DNA of 64,000 nucleotides from Locusta migratoria. Taxonomy: Eukaryota > Arthropoda > Insecta > Orthoptera > Acrididae. Positions 11,790 to 22,883 of the stretch are shown piece after piece (position 1 is the first letter of the stretch; each line of letters opens with the position of its first letter). The stretch is taken from contig CM048745.1 of the NCBI GenBank assembly GCA_026315105.1, positions 545,593,358 through 545,657,357 on the forward strand, in the 5' to 3' direction. The notes under the pieces were generated by a model that was given only the letters and a program-made list of their open reading frames with translations, made no database searches and had not been told where the DNA came from. The translations under genes and the position numbers were made by a program.

Positions 11790-12598
11790 CTCTACATGTC
11801 TCCTTTCTGGCATTCTGGAATACTTAGCAGCTTCAATCAGTGCTGTAGAAAGTATTTCGAAAAATATAGTCCCAGTTCCGACTCACAGTAAGATTGTTGG
11901 CAGTATAAATTAACGCAAACTGAACAGGAGAAGGTGTGTACCACATCATCAACGTTTCCTAACCCCAAATTAGTCATTAGAAAAAGCTCTTCGCTTTGAA
12001 GCAAACACATTAATAAAACTTTACAGCTTCCATTACGTACAATACTGATGAAGCTAAATTTTTACTAAAAAAAATGTTCAAATGTCTGTAAATCTATCGG
12101 ACCAAACTGCGTGGTCATCAGTCCGTAGCTTGCAAACTACTTAAACCTAGGTAAACTAACCTAAGGACAAACACACACACCCATGCCCCAGGGAGGACTC
12201 GAACTTCCACGGCGAGCAGCCGCGCGCTCCGCGGCGAGACGCTTTAGACCGCACGGCTACTCCATCGCGGCAAATTTTTACCAGCATAGTATATCAGTGG
12301 AAAATACGATTGACTTCTATTGTGATTAAAAACAAAATACCCACCATTTTTACTCATGAGGAGAGACTTCTAGCAATTAAACGGCGCGCCGTCAACTGAG
12401 GTAAAACGTCATTGTTGACTGAATCCATCCAGAACGCGATCGGACTTCATCAGTAAGTTCAAGAAAGCTAATTTCGGCCAAGCCGAGGATGCATCTGATT
12501 TCTGGCCAGAATCTAAACTACGGCCGAAACGAATATTTCGGCCGACACTGTCCGTTACCAAAGACTAAACCGAATATTCGGTCGGTTCTTACTCCTAA
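11790..12598 (-). mobile_element. hAT-like element fragment
   Basis: Two segments (about 11825-11945 and 11950-12025) are clearly homologous to the interior of the hAT element at 46795-48495. The block CTTCAATCAGTGCTG and the block CACATTAATAAAACTT occur in both. The right edge, read inward, is TAGGAGTAAGAACCGACCG, resembling that element's right terminal sequence TAGGGATGGGAAAAACCG. A SINE (12066-12271) lies inside. No BED-finger coding region and no left terminus are seen, so this is a partial relative. Confidence 0.5.
12066..12271 (-). mobile_element. tRNA-derived SINE, subfamily B, with TSD
   Basis: Nearly full-length minus-strand copy with a tRNA head ending CCGCGATGG (minus strand) and a tail beginning AAATGTTCAAATG in plus orientation. 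Perfect 10-bp TSD AAATTTTTAC at 12056-12065 and 12272-12281. Confidence 0.95.
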
Positions 12599-12829
12599 TA
12601 GTTAAGGCGATCGCTGGCTAGAAGCGGGGAATTCAGCTGCGAATCCCGGTTCGGCAAGTTATTTACACAATACTTTAAAGAACAGATACCATGTATAAAT
12701 TAGTACAAATGTACTAGTACCTTCACATATTTAAATGTTAGCCGTGAAGCCAAGTGCAATTGTGTAATCAGGAGTTTAAATCTGTGATGCTACGACGTGA
12801 TTATGTCAACACTAATTTCAATTATTAAA

Positions 12830-13260
12830 GCGCTGCTTTGAGTCAATATAGAGCAGAGTGATGACAGCAACGCAGATTAGAAGGTAAGAGGGCTGCACGG
12901 TATAGTTAGGAGGATTGTGTCGGTGGGCAGTACATTCCTGTTTTCGCCCGGTCGATCGTGTCCCGCGGCACGGAGCGGCCTGTGTCATTCTGTAGCGGGC
13001 TCCCCATCTGTTCCGGCGGGGACGCACAAAGCCATCGCACACCAGTATTAAACAGCGGGGACGATGTAAACAAAGGGGAGTACCAAGGCAGTAAACGAGG
13101 GCCCCGGGTGACGGCGTGTTTGTGTCGCGGCGATCACAACACGGCCTGTGTACGGCGCGGGGAACGGCCGCACACGCAGCGGAAGCCACGCTTCCACGTC
13201 TCGACTAGGCTCTGTTGTGTTACAACTAACTGGCACCTCTGTGATTTAACAGCATAATCA
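12830..13260. other. GC/CpG-rich block, function unknown
   Basis: Markedly richer in CpG than its AT-rich flanks (for example CCCGCGGCACGGAGCGG near 12961). Open frames on both strands here reflect the lack of stop codons in GC-rich DNA; none has a domain. It could be an old promoter or the GC-rich part of a transposon. Confidence 0.35.
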
Positions 13261-13324
13261 ATCCTTACATTAATCAGACTTTGTAGCTCACAGAAATACA
13301 CTGATTTAGAAAGTCTCATGGGAT

Positions 13325-14940
13325 AGGCACTATCTGGTCCGGAATGTACACCAAGTAGATTTCTGTTTGATTCTGCTGAAGAGATACCTCCTTACTTTAC
13401 AGCCATATACAACCGCTCGCTCAAAGAAGGTCCAGTACTAAAAAAAATGTTCAAATGTTTGTTAAGCTTATGGGACTTAACTACGGGGTCATCAGTCCCT
13501 AAACTTACAAACTACTTATGAACTACTTAATACTAAGGACGGCACAAATATCCATGCCCGAGGGGGGATTCGAACCCCCGACCGTAGTGACCGTGCAGAC
13601 CGTGACTGAAGCGCCTCAGTCTCCTCGGCCAGGTCCAGTACTAAAATACTGGAAAGTTGCACAAGTCACACCTACATTCAAGAAAAGCAGAAGGAGTAAC
13701 CCACTAAACTACAGGCTTCTTTTATTGACGTCAATTTGCAGCCAGGTTTTGGAACATATCCTGTGTTCAAATATTATGAATTATCTCGAACAGAACGATC
13801 TGTTGACTCAAGGTCAACATGTATGTAGGAAATATAGTTCATGCGAAAGACAACTAGCTCTTTATTCACACGAAGTGATGAGTGCTATCGACCAGTGACC
13901 TCAAATTGATTCCGTACCTCACTCTACCTCACAGACGGCTTATAATCAGATTACGTGGTTATGGTATATCGCCCAAATTGGCGACTGGATAGGGGATTTC
14001 CTGTCAGAGACGTCACAGTTTGTAGTAATCGACGGTAAGCCATCGAATAGAACAGATGAGATATTGGGCGTTCCACAGGGTAGTGTTATTGGTCCTCTAC
14101 AGTTCCTTATATATGGGAGAAAATCTCAGTAGCTCTCTTAGGTTGTTTGCAGATGACGCTGTAATTTGTCGTCTAGTAAAGTCATATGAAGATCAAAACC
14201 AACTGCAGATCGATCTAAATAAGATAACAGTTTGGTGTAAAAGTTGGCAATTGAGTCTAAAAATAAGTAGTGTGAAGTCGTTCACACGAGTACGAAAAGA
14301 AATCCGTTACACTTTGTTTACAATTACGTCAATCAAAACTGAAAGCCGTAAACTCCACAAAATACCTAGCAATTACTATTACTTCAGAATTAAATTGGAA
14401 AGAACACGTAGATACTGTTGTTGGAAAGGCGATCCAGAGACTGCGTTTTATTGGCAGAACCCTTAAAAGATGCAACAGAATTACTAAAAAACTGCATACA
14501 CTATGCTTGTCCGTCCTTTTTTGGAGTATTGCTGCTAAGTGTGGGATCCTTATCAGGTGGTTGACGAAGGACATCGAAAGGGTCCAAATAAAAGCAGATA
14601 GTTTTGTAGTCACGATACAGGGGAGTCAGCGACACTGATCTGGGATGGGAATCATTACAACAACGGCGTTTATCGCTGCGGAGTGGGCTACTTACGAAAC
14701 TCCAATCGAAAACTTTCTCCTCCGATTGCGAAAATTATTGTTGACTCCCACTTCCATAGGTAGAAATGATCATCAGAATAAAATACGAGAAATCAGAGCT
14801 CGATCGGAGAGATTCAGGTGTTCTTTCTTCCCGCGCGCTAATCGAGATTGGAATGGGGCATCAATAGTATAAACGTGGTTCGATGAACCCTCTGCCAGGC
14901 TCTTAAATGTGATTTGCAGGGTATCCCATGTAGATGTAGA
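13325..14940 (+). mobile_element. CR1/Jockey-group LINE, 5'-truncated, decayed
   Basis: Plus-strand reverse transcriptase relic. After removing the SINE at 13444-13630, translation in several frames gives a block ending NYRLLLLTSICSQVLEHILC, then MNYLEQNDLL, IIRLRGYGISPK, VPQGSVIGPL, and the catalytic FADDAV with LRLFADDAVICR (near 14131-14166). The C-terminal part includes IREIRARSERFRCSFFPRA. The element ends in the tail GTAGATGTAGATC at about 14930-14942. Stops and frameshifts make it a pseudogene. The endonuclease and most of ORF2's N-terminal part are missing, as in typical 5'-truncated LINE copies. Confidence 0.85.
13444..13630 (-). mobile_element. tRNA-derived SINE, subfamily A, inside LINE
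   Basis: Minus-strand copy inserted into the LINE. A perfect 16-bp TSD AGGTCCAGTACTAAAA (13428-13443 and 13631-13646) splits the LINE reading frame and shows the SINE is younger. The SINE head is truncated at its 5' end. Confidence 0.97.
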
Positions 14941-14942
14941 TC

Positions 14943-15896
14943 ATCGCATTGGGCTTCTTGTGGCAATGCGAATTCCGTGAGAATGGATAAAGATTTGTGT
15001 TCCAGTCACCGGAACTTCTTTGGAAGCAGTTAACACCAAATCGTTTGCAGAACTGTAGCCAATTCTATATTTTGCAATAAAGGCCCTCCTCTTGCTTGCA
15101 CAGTGTTTTACTATTCTTCAATGACGCGTTTCTCCCGTTAGGAGGGCGTCATCAGATTATCTGCGTAACAGATTTAAGAAGATTATTTTGTGATACGCAG
15201 ATTGTATAAAATGGGAAAGAAAGAAAACAACTTAAAAGTGCTCTCCGTGCTGTTACACAGTATCTTTACTCTGTTCGAATAAATTTTATAATTACTCTTA
15301 TAAATAAAAACCTGCACAAATAATATATGAACTACTGATCTGCTTACTAATCTTCTTCTCGTTGTATTTCTATTAAAATATCTAACGCCTATCTGTCGCG
15401 TTGTCTACAATAGCTTTATACGTCACTACCTATCTAAACTCCCCTTAAATAGACCGTACAAATCGGAGGAGCAGCACATCACGCCCGCCCGCTTCAGTGA
15501 GATTGCTGCTGTGAAACAGCATTGTTTACATCGCCAATTTTTTCTTGCGCTGAAAACCATAAAACAACAGTAAGCCACAAATAAACAGGAAGCAACACCA
15601 CAGCTCAAATGTAAGTAAGCCAAAACAGCCACATATAAATGATTGCAATATAATTTCCAGGTATATAGGCCTACAATAAATCAGTTTTCGTAAACAAAAA
15701 CGTCTTGTTGTTTGCAGATGACGGGCTGTCAAAACTTGTCATTCCACAATTAATGCACATGCAAATCCTGCGAATGACACAATGTAAGTACCTTGAATAA
15801 ATTAGGCCTAAAACATCTAACAAAATTGTCAAACCAAACAACTTGTGCAAACGATTGTATAACCAAAACATGTTCTTATAGAAAATAAACACCAGA
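14943..15896. other. Unassigned DNA
   Basis: No coding region or named repeat is recognised. It runs up to the hammerhead-like motif at 15898. Confidence 0.4.
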
Positions 15897-15897
15897 A

Positions 15898-15940
15898 ACC
15901 CACGGAAGATGGCACAATAAGTGCCGAAACTAGTTTGGGT
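15898..15940 (+). ncRNA. Hammerhead-ribozyme-like motif
   Basis: Type I layout by eye. Stem I is ACCCA (15898-15902) with TGGGT (15936-15940), 5 pairs. The core CGGAAGA (15903-15909) stands for CUGANGA with U4 changed to G. Then comes a bulged T (15910). Stem II is GGCAC/GTGCC (15911-15915 with 15921-15925, loop AATAA). GAA and the stem III palindrome ACTAGT follow (15929-15934), then the cleavage-site T (15935). All stems pair perfectly; the U4 substitution probably abolishes cleavage. The same palindrome and bulged T occur in the motifs at 41661 and 42465. Hammerheads with very short stem III are known in Penelope-like retroelements and retrozymes. Confidence 0.6.
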
Positions 15941-16396
15941 ATGAAAAAAAGCGTCTTGCATAAGGCGGAATCAACCACAAACCCAAACAAAGGCGTGTTG
16001 GTTCTGTAATTTCTTTGCAGAAAACGTCGTTAAGTTTTATTGCTCATAAATTCAACTCTATGGTATTGTAGTCCAGTCCATGATGTGTGTTGTGTTTTTA
16101 TTTTCGTACGCTCCAGCATGATTGATGGCTCCAAGATAACAAAAGTCAGAATGTGTGTGAATATCGTGGATTAGATTCGAAACCTTTTCGCAATGAATCG
16201 TTCTGGACGAGTAGCAAAAAACTTCAACTGTACATATCTGGTAAGAATTAAGGCTTAGATTACATAATACTACCCTGAATTAGATTGCCCAGGGATTCAA
16301 TGATTCATGATGAACGTCAGTATAATAAATAAGATTACGCAGTATTATTAACCTAGTGTTTTAAATGAATGGGAACGTCACCATTTCATCGACGTG
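15941..16396. other. Unassigned DNA
   Basis: No recognisable features between the hammerhead-like motif and the next SINE. Confidence 0.4.
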
Positions 16397-16407
16397 AGAT
16401 ATTCGTT

Positions 16408-16615
16408 CAAATTTTTGTAAATCTATCGGACCAAACTTCGTGGTCATCAGTCCGTAGCTTACAAACTACTTAAACTAAGGTAAACTAACCTAAGGACGCA
16501 CACACACACACACACACACGCCCATGCCCCAGGGAGGACTCGAACCTCGGACGGCTAGTAATCGCGCTCTCAGCAGCAAGCAGCCTTAGACCGCTCGGCT
16601 ACTCCACCACGGCTA
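16408..16615 (-). mobile_element. tRNA-derived SINE, subfamily B, with TSD
   Basis: Minus-strand copy containing an internal (CA)n expansion (about 16499-16519). Perfect 11-bp TSD AGATATTCGTT (16397-16407 and 16616-16626). Confidence 0.95.
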
Positions 16616-16956
16616 AGATATTCGTTGCGACCGTTCTGTCGATAGCTTAGGATGCCAAAACTACATGTATCTCTGTCTCCGATATTGGACGCCAAACGGC
16701 ATTATTTTCCGATCAGTGAAACTTACCGCGAATCAGAGGAGGAAGTCTTACGAAAATTTGATATTTGGGGTGGAAATCATTAAAAGAAAGTCGTTATTTG
16801 TTGTGAAATTTGTTTCACCAGTTTTCTACTCCGAATGTGACCATATTGTGTTAGGAACCACTACATAAGTGTCCTTGATCATGATAACAAAATGAGGGTG
16901 GACGATCTATGTTTCCCGTTTACCTCAAGCTGTTAGAAAAAGTATCATGTTATGAA

Positions 16957-17037
16957 AGCGGTTAGATGAAACATTTGCCAGGAACTTAAATGTATTTTCC
17001 AGAGTAAATATATAAATGTAGATGCAGATGCAGAAGT
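16957..17037 (+). mobile_element. LINE 3'-end remnant
   Basis: Resembles the 3' end of the LINE at 13325-14940: TTGCCAGGAACTTAAATGT then a TGTAGATGCAGATGCAGA tail. Only about 80 bp remain. Confidence 0.6.
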
Positions 17038-18000
17038 AGAGTACTCCGATCGATACTCGCCTATCTTGGCGTCCATGGTTTTTTGAGAGCCGTGTTGTAT
17101 ATTTCACTGACGCGATACGGGGAGAGTATGACACAGGAACGTCATATGCTCTGCAATGCAAATACGATTCGGAACCCGCTGGTTAGAGGAACGGAATGCT
17201 GGGAATGGGACACGTTGCAATTAGACAGGCTCGTTCCTTCGCCACTCTTGTAGCGGTCCCATTTTCGTTCTTTTTTGTCGGTCTGTTCTCATTAATGCCG
17301 ACAGAAGCTAAGACACTCTCCATGCTGTGAAACAATGGAACGTGATTAAAACCGTCTCTCGGCCAACATCCTTTCATGATCTCCAATACTGCATTCCTTC
17401 CTCAGACTATATACGACTACGAGAACAAAACGTAATCTTAATTCAGTAATCACTATATTAATTGCTAATGAATTAATTATACACTCAGAGAATTCCTTGT
17501 CACTGAAGGTTTGTCAGATATAACGGTGAGATTCGTCTAACCTTTTTACACCCTACAATAACTTTTATGTGGCGATAAAATACGGTTTGATGATTACGTA
17601 AAATGTGTTGTTTATTCCTAGACCAGTTTCGAATATCATTCGCTATATCCTTATAAGTTCTTATCCGATTGTTTGGTGTTTGTGTAATAGGAAAGTAGAT
17701 GTCCTGAGGTCTACTATAAGTAGGAAACTTTCTACAAACACCTCCATCAGATATGAAATGAGAAGCCGCTTTAGTAAATAAGCAACATATCTTAGCATTG
17801 ACTTATAACTACTGGAGTTAAATATCGTGCGTTCACTGATACTCTATGCCAATTTGTCAGAAAATAAAGAAATGTTTTTCGATGTGTAATGAATGATTGC
17901 TTACTAGCGTGCTATGATATAGACACTATTAGAAAGATGTAGTACCAATTATTTCAGGAGACAAAAAATAAATAAATAAATAAATAAAAAAGAAAAATTC
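17038..18000. other. Unassigned DNA
   Basis: Nothing recognised except an (AAAT)n tract at 17964-17990 directly left of the next SINE. Confidence 0.45.
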
Positions 18001-18190
18001 GTTCAAATGCTCGTAAAGCTATAGGACCAAACTGCAGTGATCATCGGTCCCTAGACTTACAAACTACCTTAACTAAATTATGTTAAGGATAATACACACA
18101 CTGATGCTCGACGGAGGACTCTAACCTCCGACGGGCAGAAGACGCGCACTCTGCAGTAAGGTGCCTTAGAGTGCACGGCCACTCCAGCGC
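18001..18190 (-). mobile_element. Old SINE copy, diverged
   Basis: Minus-strand copy with tail GTTCAAATGCTCGTAAAGC, the block GGTCCCTAGACTTACAAACT and a head whose B box is degraded (GGAGGTTAGAGTCC on the minus strand). More diverged than most copies; no TSD found. Confidence 0.8.
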
Positions 18191-18477
18191 TGTTACGTAC
18201 GAGTGCGTAGCATTACAATGAGGAAAACAAAAAATCAAAAGATTTGATGTTAAATGAACATAATCCAACACTATGTGTACCATAGTCATGGGCTTAGAGG
18301 CGCATCTTGATTTCGCACCTCAAAAACCATGTTTTGTCGCAATGAATCGTTTCGGTTACGATGTAGAGCTCTTAGGACACTCAAGAGAAACACGGAAGAA
18401 GCACCTAGAAACAGATGTTACAAACCCTTAAAGGAAGTTTTTTTAACGAGATGTTCGCTGCAAGTTTTTGTGAGCTT

Positions 18478-19441
18478 GTGTTTTTCTCGACTTCAAAAAG
18501 GCGTTCGACGCGATGCCACACTGCAGACTGCTAACGAAGATACGAGCTTATGGAATAGGTTCACAGATTTGTGAATGGCTGGAAGACTTCCTAAGTAATA
18601 GAACGCAGTACGTTGTTCTCGACGGCGAGTGTTTATCAGAGACGAGTGTATCGTCAGGCGTGCCCCAGGGGAGTGTGATAGGACCGCTATTATTTTATAT
18701 CTATATAAATGATCTGATGGACAGACTAACTTGTAATTTGCGGCTGTTTGCTGATGATGCTGTGGTGTATGGGAGGGTGTCGTCTTTAACTGACTGTAAT
18801 AACATACAGGATGACGTAGACAAAATTTCTAGTTGGTGCGAAGAATGGCAGCTAGCTCTCAATGTAGAAAAATGTAAGGTGATGCGCGTGAGTAGGAAAA
18901 ACAATCCCATAATGTTGGAATGCAGCATTAGTAGTAAGCTACTTGATGCTGTCGCGTCGTTCAAATTTCTAGGCGTAACAATGCAGAGCGAAATGAAATG
19001 GAACGAACATGTAAGGACAGTTGTGAGTAAGGCGGACAGCCGACTTCGGTTTATTGGGCGAATTTTGGGAAGATGTATTTCATCTGTAAAGGAGACCGCG
19101 TATAAAACGCTTGTACGACCACGTCTTGAGTATTGCTCAAGTATTTGGTAACCGCAGCAGATCAGTTTAAAGGAAGACATAGAAGCAGTTCATAGGCGAG
19201 CAACTAGATTTGTTACTGGTAGGTTCGACCTTACTGCCGCCTACTTATATTTCGCGTAGTGATCACAAAGACAAGATAAGAGAAATTAGGGCTCGTACGG
19301 AGGCATATAGGCATTCTTTTTTTCCTCGTTCAGTTTGGGAGCGGAATAGGAAAGGAAAAGCCTAGTAGCGGTACCCTCCGACACGCACCTTCAGATTACT
19401 TTTTAATGTTATGGAACATGTCTGAACTGTTAATAAAAGTG
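18478..19441 (+). mobile_element. CR1/Jockey-group LINE, 5'-truncated
   Basis: Begins inside the reverse transcriptase (LDFKKAFD block at about 18486) and continues through the palm and thumb. An internal deletion near 19236 removes part of the C-terminal region, then REIRARTEAYRHSFFPRS appears in another frame (about 19278). The 3' untranslated end runs to about 19441, where a SINE has inserted. Endonuclease and ORF1 are absent. This is the better preserved of the two plus-strand LINE copies. Confidence 0.9.
18513..19151 (+). CDS. LINE reverse transcriptase fragment, 212 aa
   Basis: Open frame encoding part of a non-LTR retrotransposon reverse transcriptase, which copies element RNA at a nicked target. 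Visible motifs are SSGVPQGSVIGPLLF (residues about 47-61), the catalytic LRLFADDAVVYG with Asp81 and Asp82, NVEKCKVM, FKFLGV and KTLVRPRLEYCSSIW at the C end. This pattern is typical of CR1-group elements. The frame starts after the first catalytic Asp block (LDFKKAFD lies upstream in another frame) and stops at a TAA right after the thumb, so it is a fragment and not a functional enzyme. The chosen Met is simply the first in the open frame; it is not a real translation start. Confidence 0.85.
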   Translation: MPHCRLLTKIRAYGIGSQICEWLEDFLSNRTQYVVLDGECLSETSVSSGVPQGSVIGPLLFYIYINDLMDRLTCNLRLFADDAVVYGRVSSLTDCNNIQDDVDKISSWCEEWQLALNVEKCKVMRVSRKNNPIMLECSISSKLLDAVASFKFLGVTMQSEMKWNEHVRTVVSKADSRLRFIGRILGRCISSVKETAYKTLVRPRLEYCSSIW

Positions 19442-19452
19442 TGAAGATCCGA

Positions 19453-19655
19453 GCCGGCCGCGGTGGCCGAGGGGAGTGAGGCGCTCCAGTCACGGTCTGC
19501 ACGGCCACTACGGTCGGGGGTTCGAATCCCCCCTCGGGCATGGATATTTGTGCCCTCTTTAGTCTTAGTTAGTTCATAAGTAGTGTGTAAGTTTAGGGAC
19601 TGATGACCCCGTAGTTAAGTCCCATAAGCTACACAAACATTTCAACATTTGAATC
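19453..19655 (+). mobile_element. tRNA-derived SINE, subfamily A, full length with TSD
   Basis: Plus-strand copy: GCCGGCCGCGGTGGCCGAGG head, B box GGTTCGAATCC, tail ending TTTCAACATTTGAATC. Perfect 11-bp TSD TGAAGATCCGA (19442-19452 and 19656-19666). It sits just past the end of the LINE and splits a TGAAGATCCGATGATG motif that resembles the termini discussed under the hammerhead finding. Confidence 0.97.
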
Positions 19656-19835
19656 TGAAGATCCGATGATGACAACAAGTCCGTCGAAGCCGGTAATGTG
19701 TGCTTAATAGAAAGACTGTAGCGATCTTGGCTTTTGAAACGTCCTTTTAAATAAATATAGCACTCCCAGTGCAGCAATACGTGTGACCTATACTTCACAA
19801 TCCTTCTTGATCAGAAATTAGTAAGCCACGGCAGA

Positions 19836-20013
19836 ATACCCGTGCGCACGGAGGCGTCCTGCTGCCGTTCGCCGTCAGGGTTTCGAGTCCTCCCTCGGGC
19901 ATGGGTGTTTGTATTATCCACTAACTTTAAGTTAGTGTAAGTAGTTTGTAAGCACAGGGACTGATAACCAACGTAGCTAAGTGCCTTAGATTTACAAACA
20001 TTTGGACATTTTA
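19836..20013 (+). mobile_element. SINE, subfamily B-like, diverged
   Basis: Plus-strand copy with head relic CGTTCGCCGTCAGGG, B box GGTTTCGAGTCC, ATGGGTGTTTG, and a tail GATTTACAAACATTTGGACA. The 5' part of the tRNA head is missing. Confidence 0.8.
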
Positions 20014-21082
20014 GAAAGTAGTGTAAGGGCTTACGTGACGTCATTTTAGACAAAGCGCGAGATGAGTTAAGTGTTTGAGAGAAAAGTATGTAGCATTAGT
20101 CACAACACCATTCCACCACTCGGTTCAAATCACCGAGAGAAACGTCAAACACTCGATTGTAAAAAAATATATTTCTTGGCCTATTTAACAAAACTTTGAA
20201 TAGCAATTGAAACATTGTATAGCATCTGCTTGCAGGCAAGCATGCTCGAACGGATGTTAAGTAATCAGCCGCAGCCACTAGAAAGGGAATCGAGTGCTGC
20301 TCAGCTGAACGGTCTCGAAATCAAGGAGTGGAAGGCCCTCAAGAAACATGCATAGGAAACACAGAGAGTGCGACAGAAATGTGACTTTTGAGATGAAAAG
20401 TCATACTGCTCGAAAGCAAGGTTTCCCTATTCTCTCGCACGCCTGTTGAATAACATGGGATGTGCGGTTGTTGTAAGACCACACTTAAAACGATAGTACA
20501 ACTGTGCATGACATCCGTGTCAGCACAACTTCAAAGCTACAAAATAGCCTCATGTACCAAGAAATGCACAAATTTGCGTAACAAATCATGACGACAATGT
20601 CAACTCTACAAAACAGAACGTTTAATTTTAAGTCTGAATTATTGTAAAATACTAGAAGACGTGGTTTCATGATTGTATTTTATTGACTTCACAGATCATC
20701 ACCAAAAACAAAATTGTTTTGCGTAAATATAAAATCGTTGAAGATGAAGGTTAATAGTACAGCACTTCACGTATTAAGCAAGAGGGTGAAACTCTGTACA
20801 ATTTCAGAAAGATTGAATTAATAGATGAGGTACAAGAAGCTAGGAACAGTTCAGCACTAGTAATCCGCTTGTTGTCGCCATAAAAAAATTGTACAAGTCA
20901 AAATTGCCGAGATATTTATTTGAAAAAAAAAAATATTTAGTATTTGTCTCAATACGCACTGAAAGGAAAAAAAAAAAAAAAATGAGCGGTTCTGTAAGTT
21001 TTCAAGGTACAGAGGTATTCATACATTTGTACAATAAAAGAAGGCTGCCGTACCATCTTAGAAGGCAAATAAACAGGTTTTC
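20014..21082. other. Unassigned DNA
   Basis: AT-rich, with an A-run at about 20967-20982. No repeat or coding sequence is recognised. Confidence 0.45.
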
Positions 21083-21095
21083 GCTTGCCGGTTGC

Positions 21096-21293
21096 CGGCC
21101 GCGGTGGCCGAGGGGACTAAGGCGCTCCAGTCACGGTCTGCACGGACGCTACGGTCGGGGGTTCGAATCCCCCCTCGGGCATGGATATTTGTGCCGTCCT
21201 AGTTCGTAAGTAGTTCATAAGTAGTTCGTAAGTTGAGGGACTGATGATCCCGTAGTTAAGTCCCATAGACTATACAAACATTTGAACATTTTT
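21096..21293 (+). mobile_element. tRNA-derived SINE, subfamily A, full length with TSD
   Basis: Close to the subfamily consensus: CGGCCGCGGTGGCCGAGGGG head, GGGGGTTCGAATCCCCCC T-arm stem still perfectly paired, tail ACATTTGAACATTT. Perfect 13-bp TSD GCTTGCCGGTTGC (21083-21095 and 21294-21306). A young copy. Confidence 0.97.
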
Positions 21294-21429
21294 GCTTGCC
21301 GGTTGCGACGCGCGTGTATTAGGTAGATGTGTGCATAGACGTGGGCTTTTCGCATCATGTTGTGTCCTCGTAATGTAGCGTGGGAGTAGATTCCTCGTGA
21401 CTAGCAAGGATGTGGGCATAGGTCTGCAA

Positions 21430-21860
21430 CTTTATGCATTGATCCACATGTACTTTTATTACAAATGAACAGAATACTTAACTTTTATGTGCTTGTGTTG
21501 GTACAATTCTTCCTATCTATTAAACAGTTCTGCAAGGTATTACAATTCTTGGCAATACAGTTTGGGCTTGTGCTATGTAGGCGGCTGGTTCTCTTCTGTT
21601 GAACTTCTTGATCGTTGACTGCTTCGTATTGAATCGAACTCCCGTACTGTCTGTCGTTGCTGTGGTACGCCGGAATATATAGGCGAACCTCTTTCGTCCT
21701 AATGGCCAGCGCGCGAAGCAGGCAAAGAGGTACCGAGACTGCGGGCGCCCCCGGCGGTCGAAGTACTGCGGAGCGACTTTCCTTCGTATACTAGGGCGGC
21801 GACTTGCGTGGGCCGCTGGCATTATGGCGAATAGCCAAGCCACGACACATCAAGCCCAAG
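21430..21860 (-). mobile_element. Possible solo LTR
   Basis: On the minus strand it starts near TGTCGTGGCTTGG (about 21854) and runs through a GC-rich segment. It then has a TATA-like CCTATATATTCC (21672-21683) and ends in an AT-rich part with AATAAA and AAAGTTAAGTATT, the latter shared with the block at 7480-7880. Layout resembles U3-R-U5, but no TSD, primer site or internal domain was found. Confidence 0.3.
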
Positions 21861-22489
21861 ACCACATACTCTTCGTGTCCACCGAGAGAAACATGGGTTT
21901 CGTTTCGATGTCTTATTTCGCGTTGACACCCAAAGAATTTGAAAATCCGCGTGGCAAGTGTTGAGAATCTTTTCCACGTTTAAGGCGAGGATTATTGACT
22001 GTAGATGATAGATAGTCGGAACAGTAAAGCTAGTTAATTGGCACTTCACGTGGAAGAAGTTCGTGAACAGTTAGGAATGCTAGATAGGAACGACAATTTA
22101 ACTCGGAGTTTAATATATGGTATATGTGTGATATTGTTCACGGAATACACAATTTTTTAAAGAATCGTTTAAATCCATTTTCATTGTAGTTCCAGAAGCA
22201 AGTGTATTTAATCTTCAGTCAGCAAGATGAAATACCATGACATCTTCAACGTTAGATCTGAGACCCTTCTCGTTTTCTTTCTGATTTTTTCCTTTCTTTC
22301 TTTTTCGTCCTATGAGTCATTTTCAAAATTTTTGGACGTGATGACGTACACTTTAAGAAAAATATACGTTTATTAAACGATACGGATAAATAAAATAAAA
22401 GTGTTGTTGGACTCGAGTCATTTTCACCCTCAGAGATTATGAACATCACACTATAAAACTTTTATATAGGGCAACCTCAGTCGAAAGAT

Positions 22490-22842
22490 TCCATATTTCA
22501 AAGGACAGGTCCGCTGCGACTGTGAATACCTTATTGAAGGACACACGACCGCTCTCGAAAATTTCATTCTCGGGTGTTACGTCAAATCATTAAAAAATTC
22601 CGATATGAAATATGATGCATTCCCTCTCTAAGACCAGGCTTATTTCTATCATTGATTAAAAATCTTAAAAAAGTGTCTATTCAAAGAAAAGTCTATAAGT
22701 AAAACTTAGAGGCAAGATCTGAAGCCATCCCCGTATCTCCTATGCACATGGTCTGGGGAGTCACTATCACTATGTGGACTTGCTGTGGAACGTGCGGTTG
22801 CTCGTTGTCCGAGGATCGAGTACTCCCTCGGCCATGTTTGTG

Positions 22843-22883
<41 letters not shown>

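Noticed and set aside
12818..13319. Four overlapping frames in the GC-rich block
   Set aside because: Present on both strands because GC-rich DNA has few stops; no domain or consistent frame.
13518..13898. Open frames beginning MPEGGFEPPTV (also 1892-2080, 57932-58165 and, in variant form, 2445-2837)
   Set aside because: They translate the tRNA head of SINE copies. The recurring protein string is an artefact of a repeated non-coding sequence.
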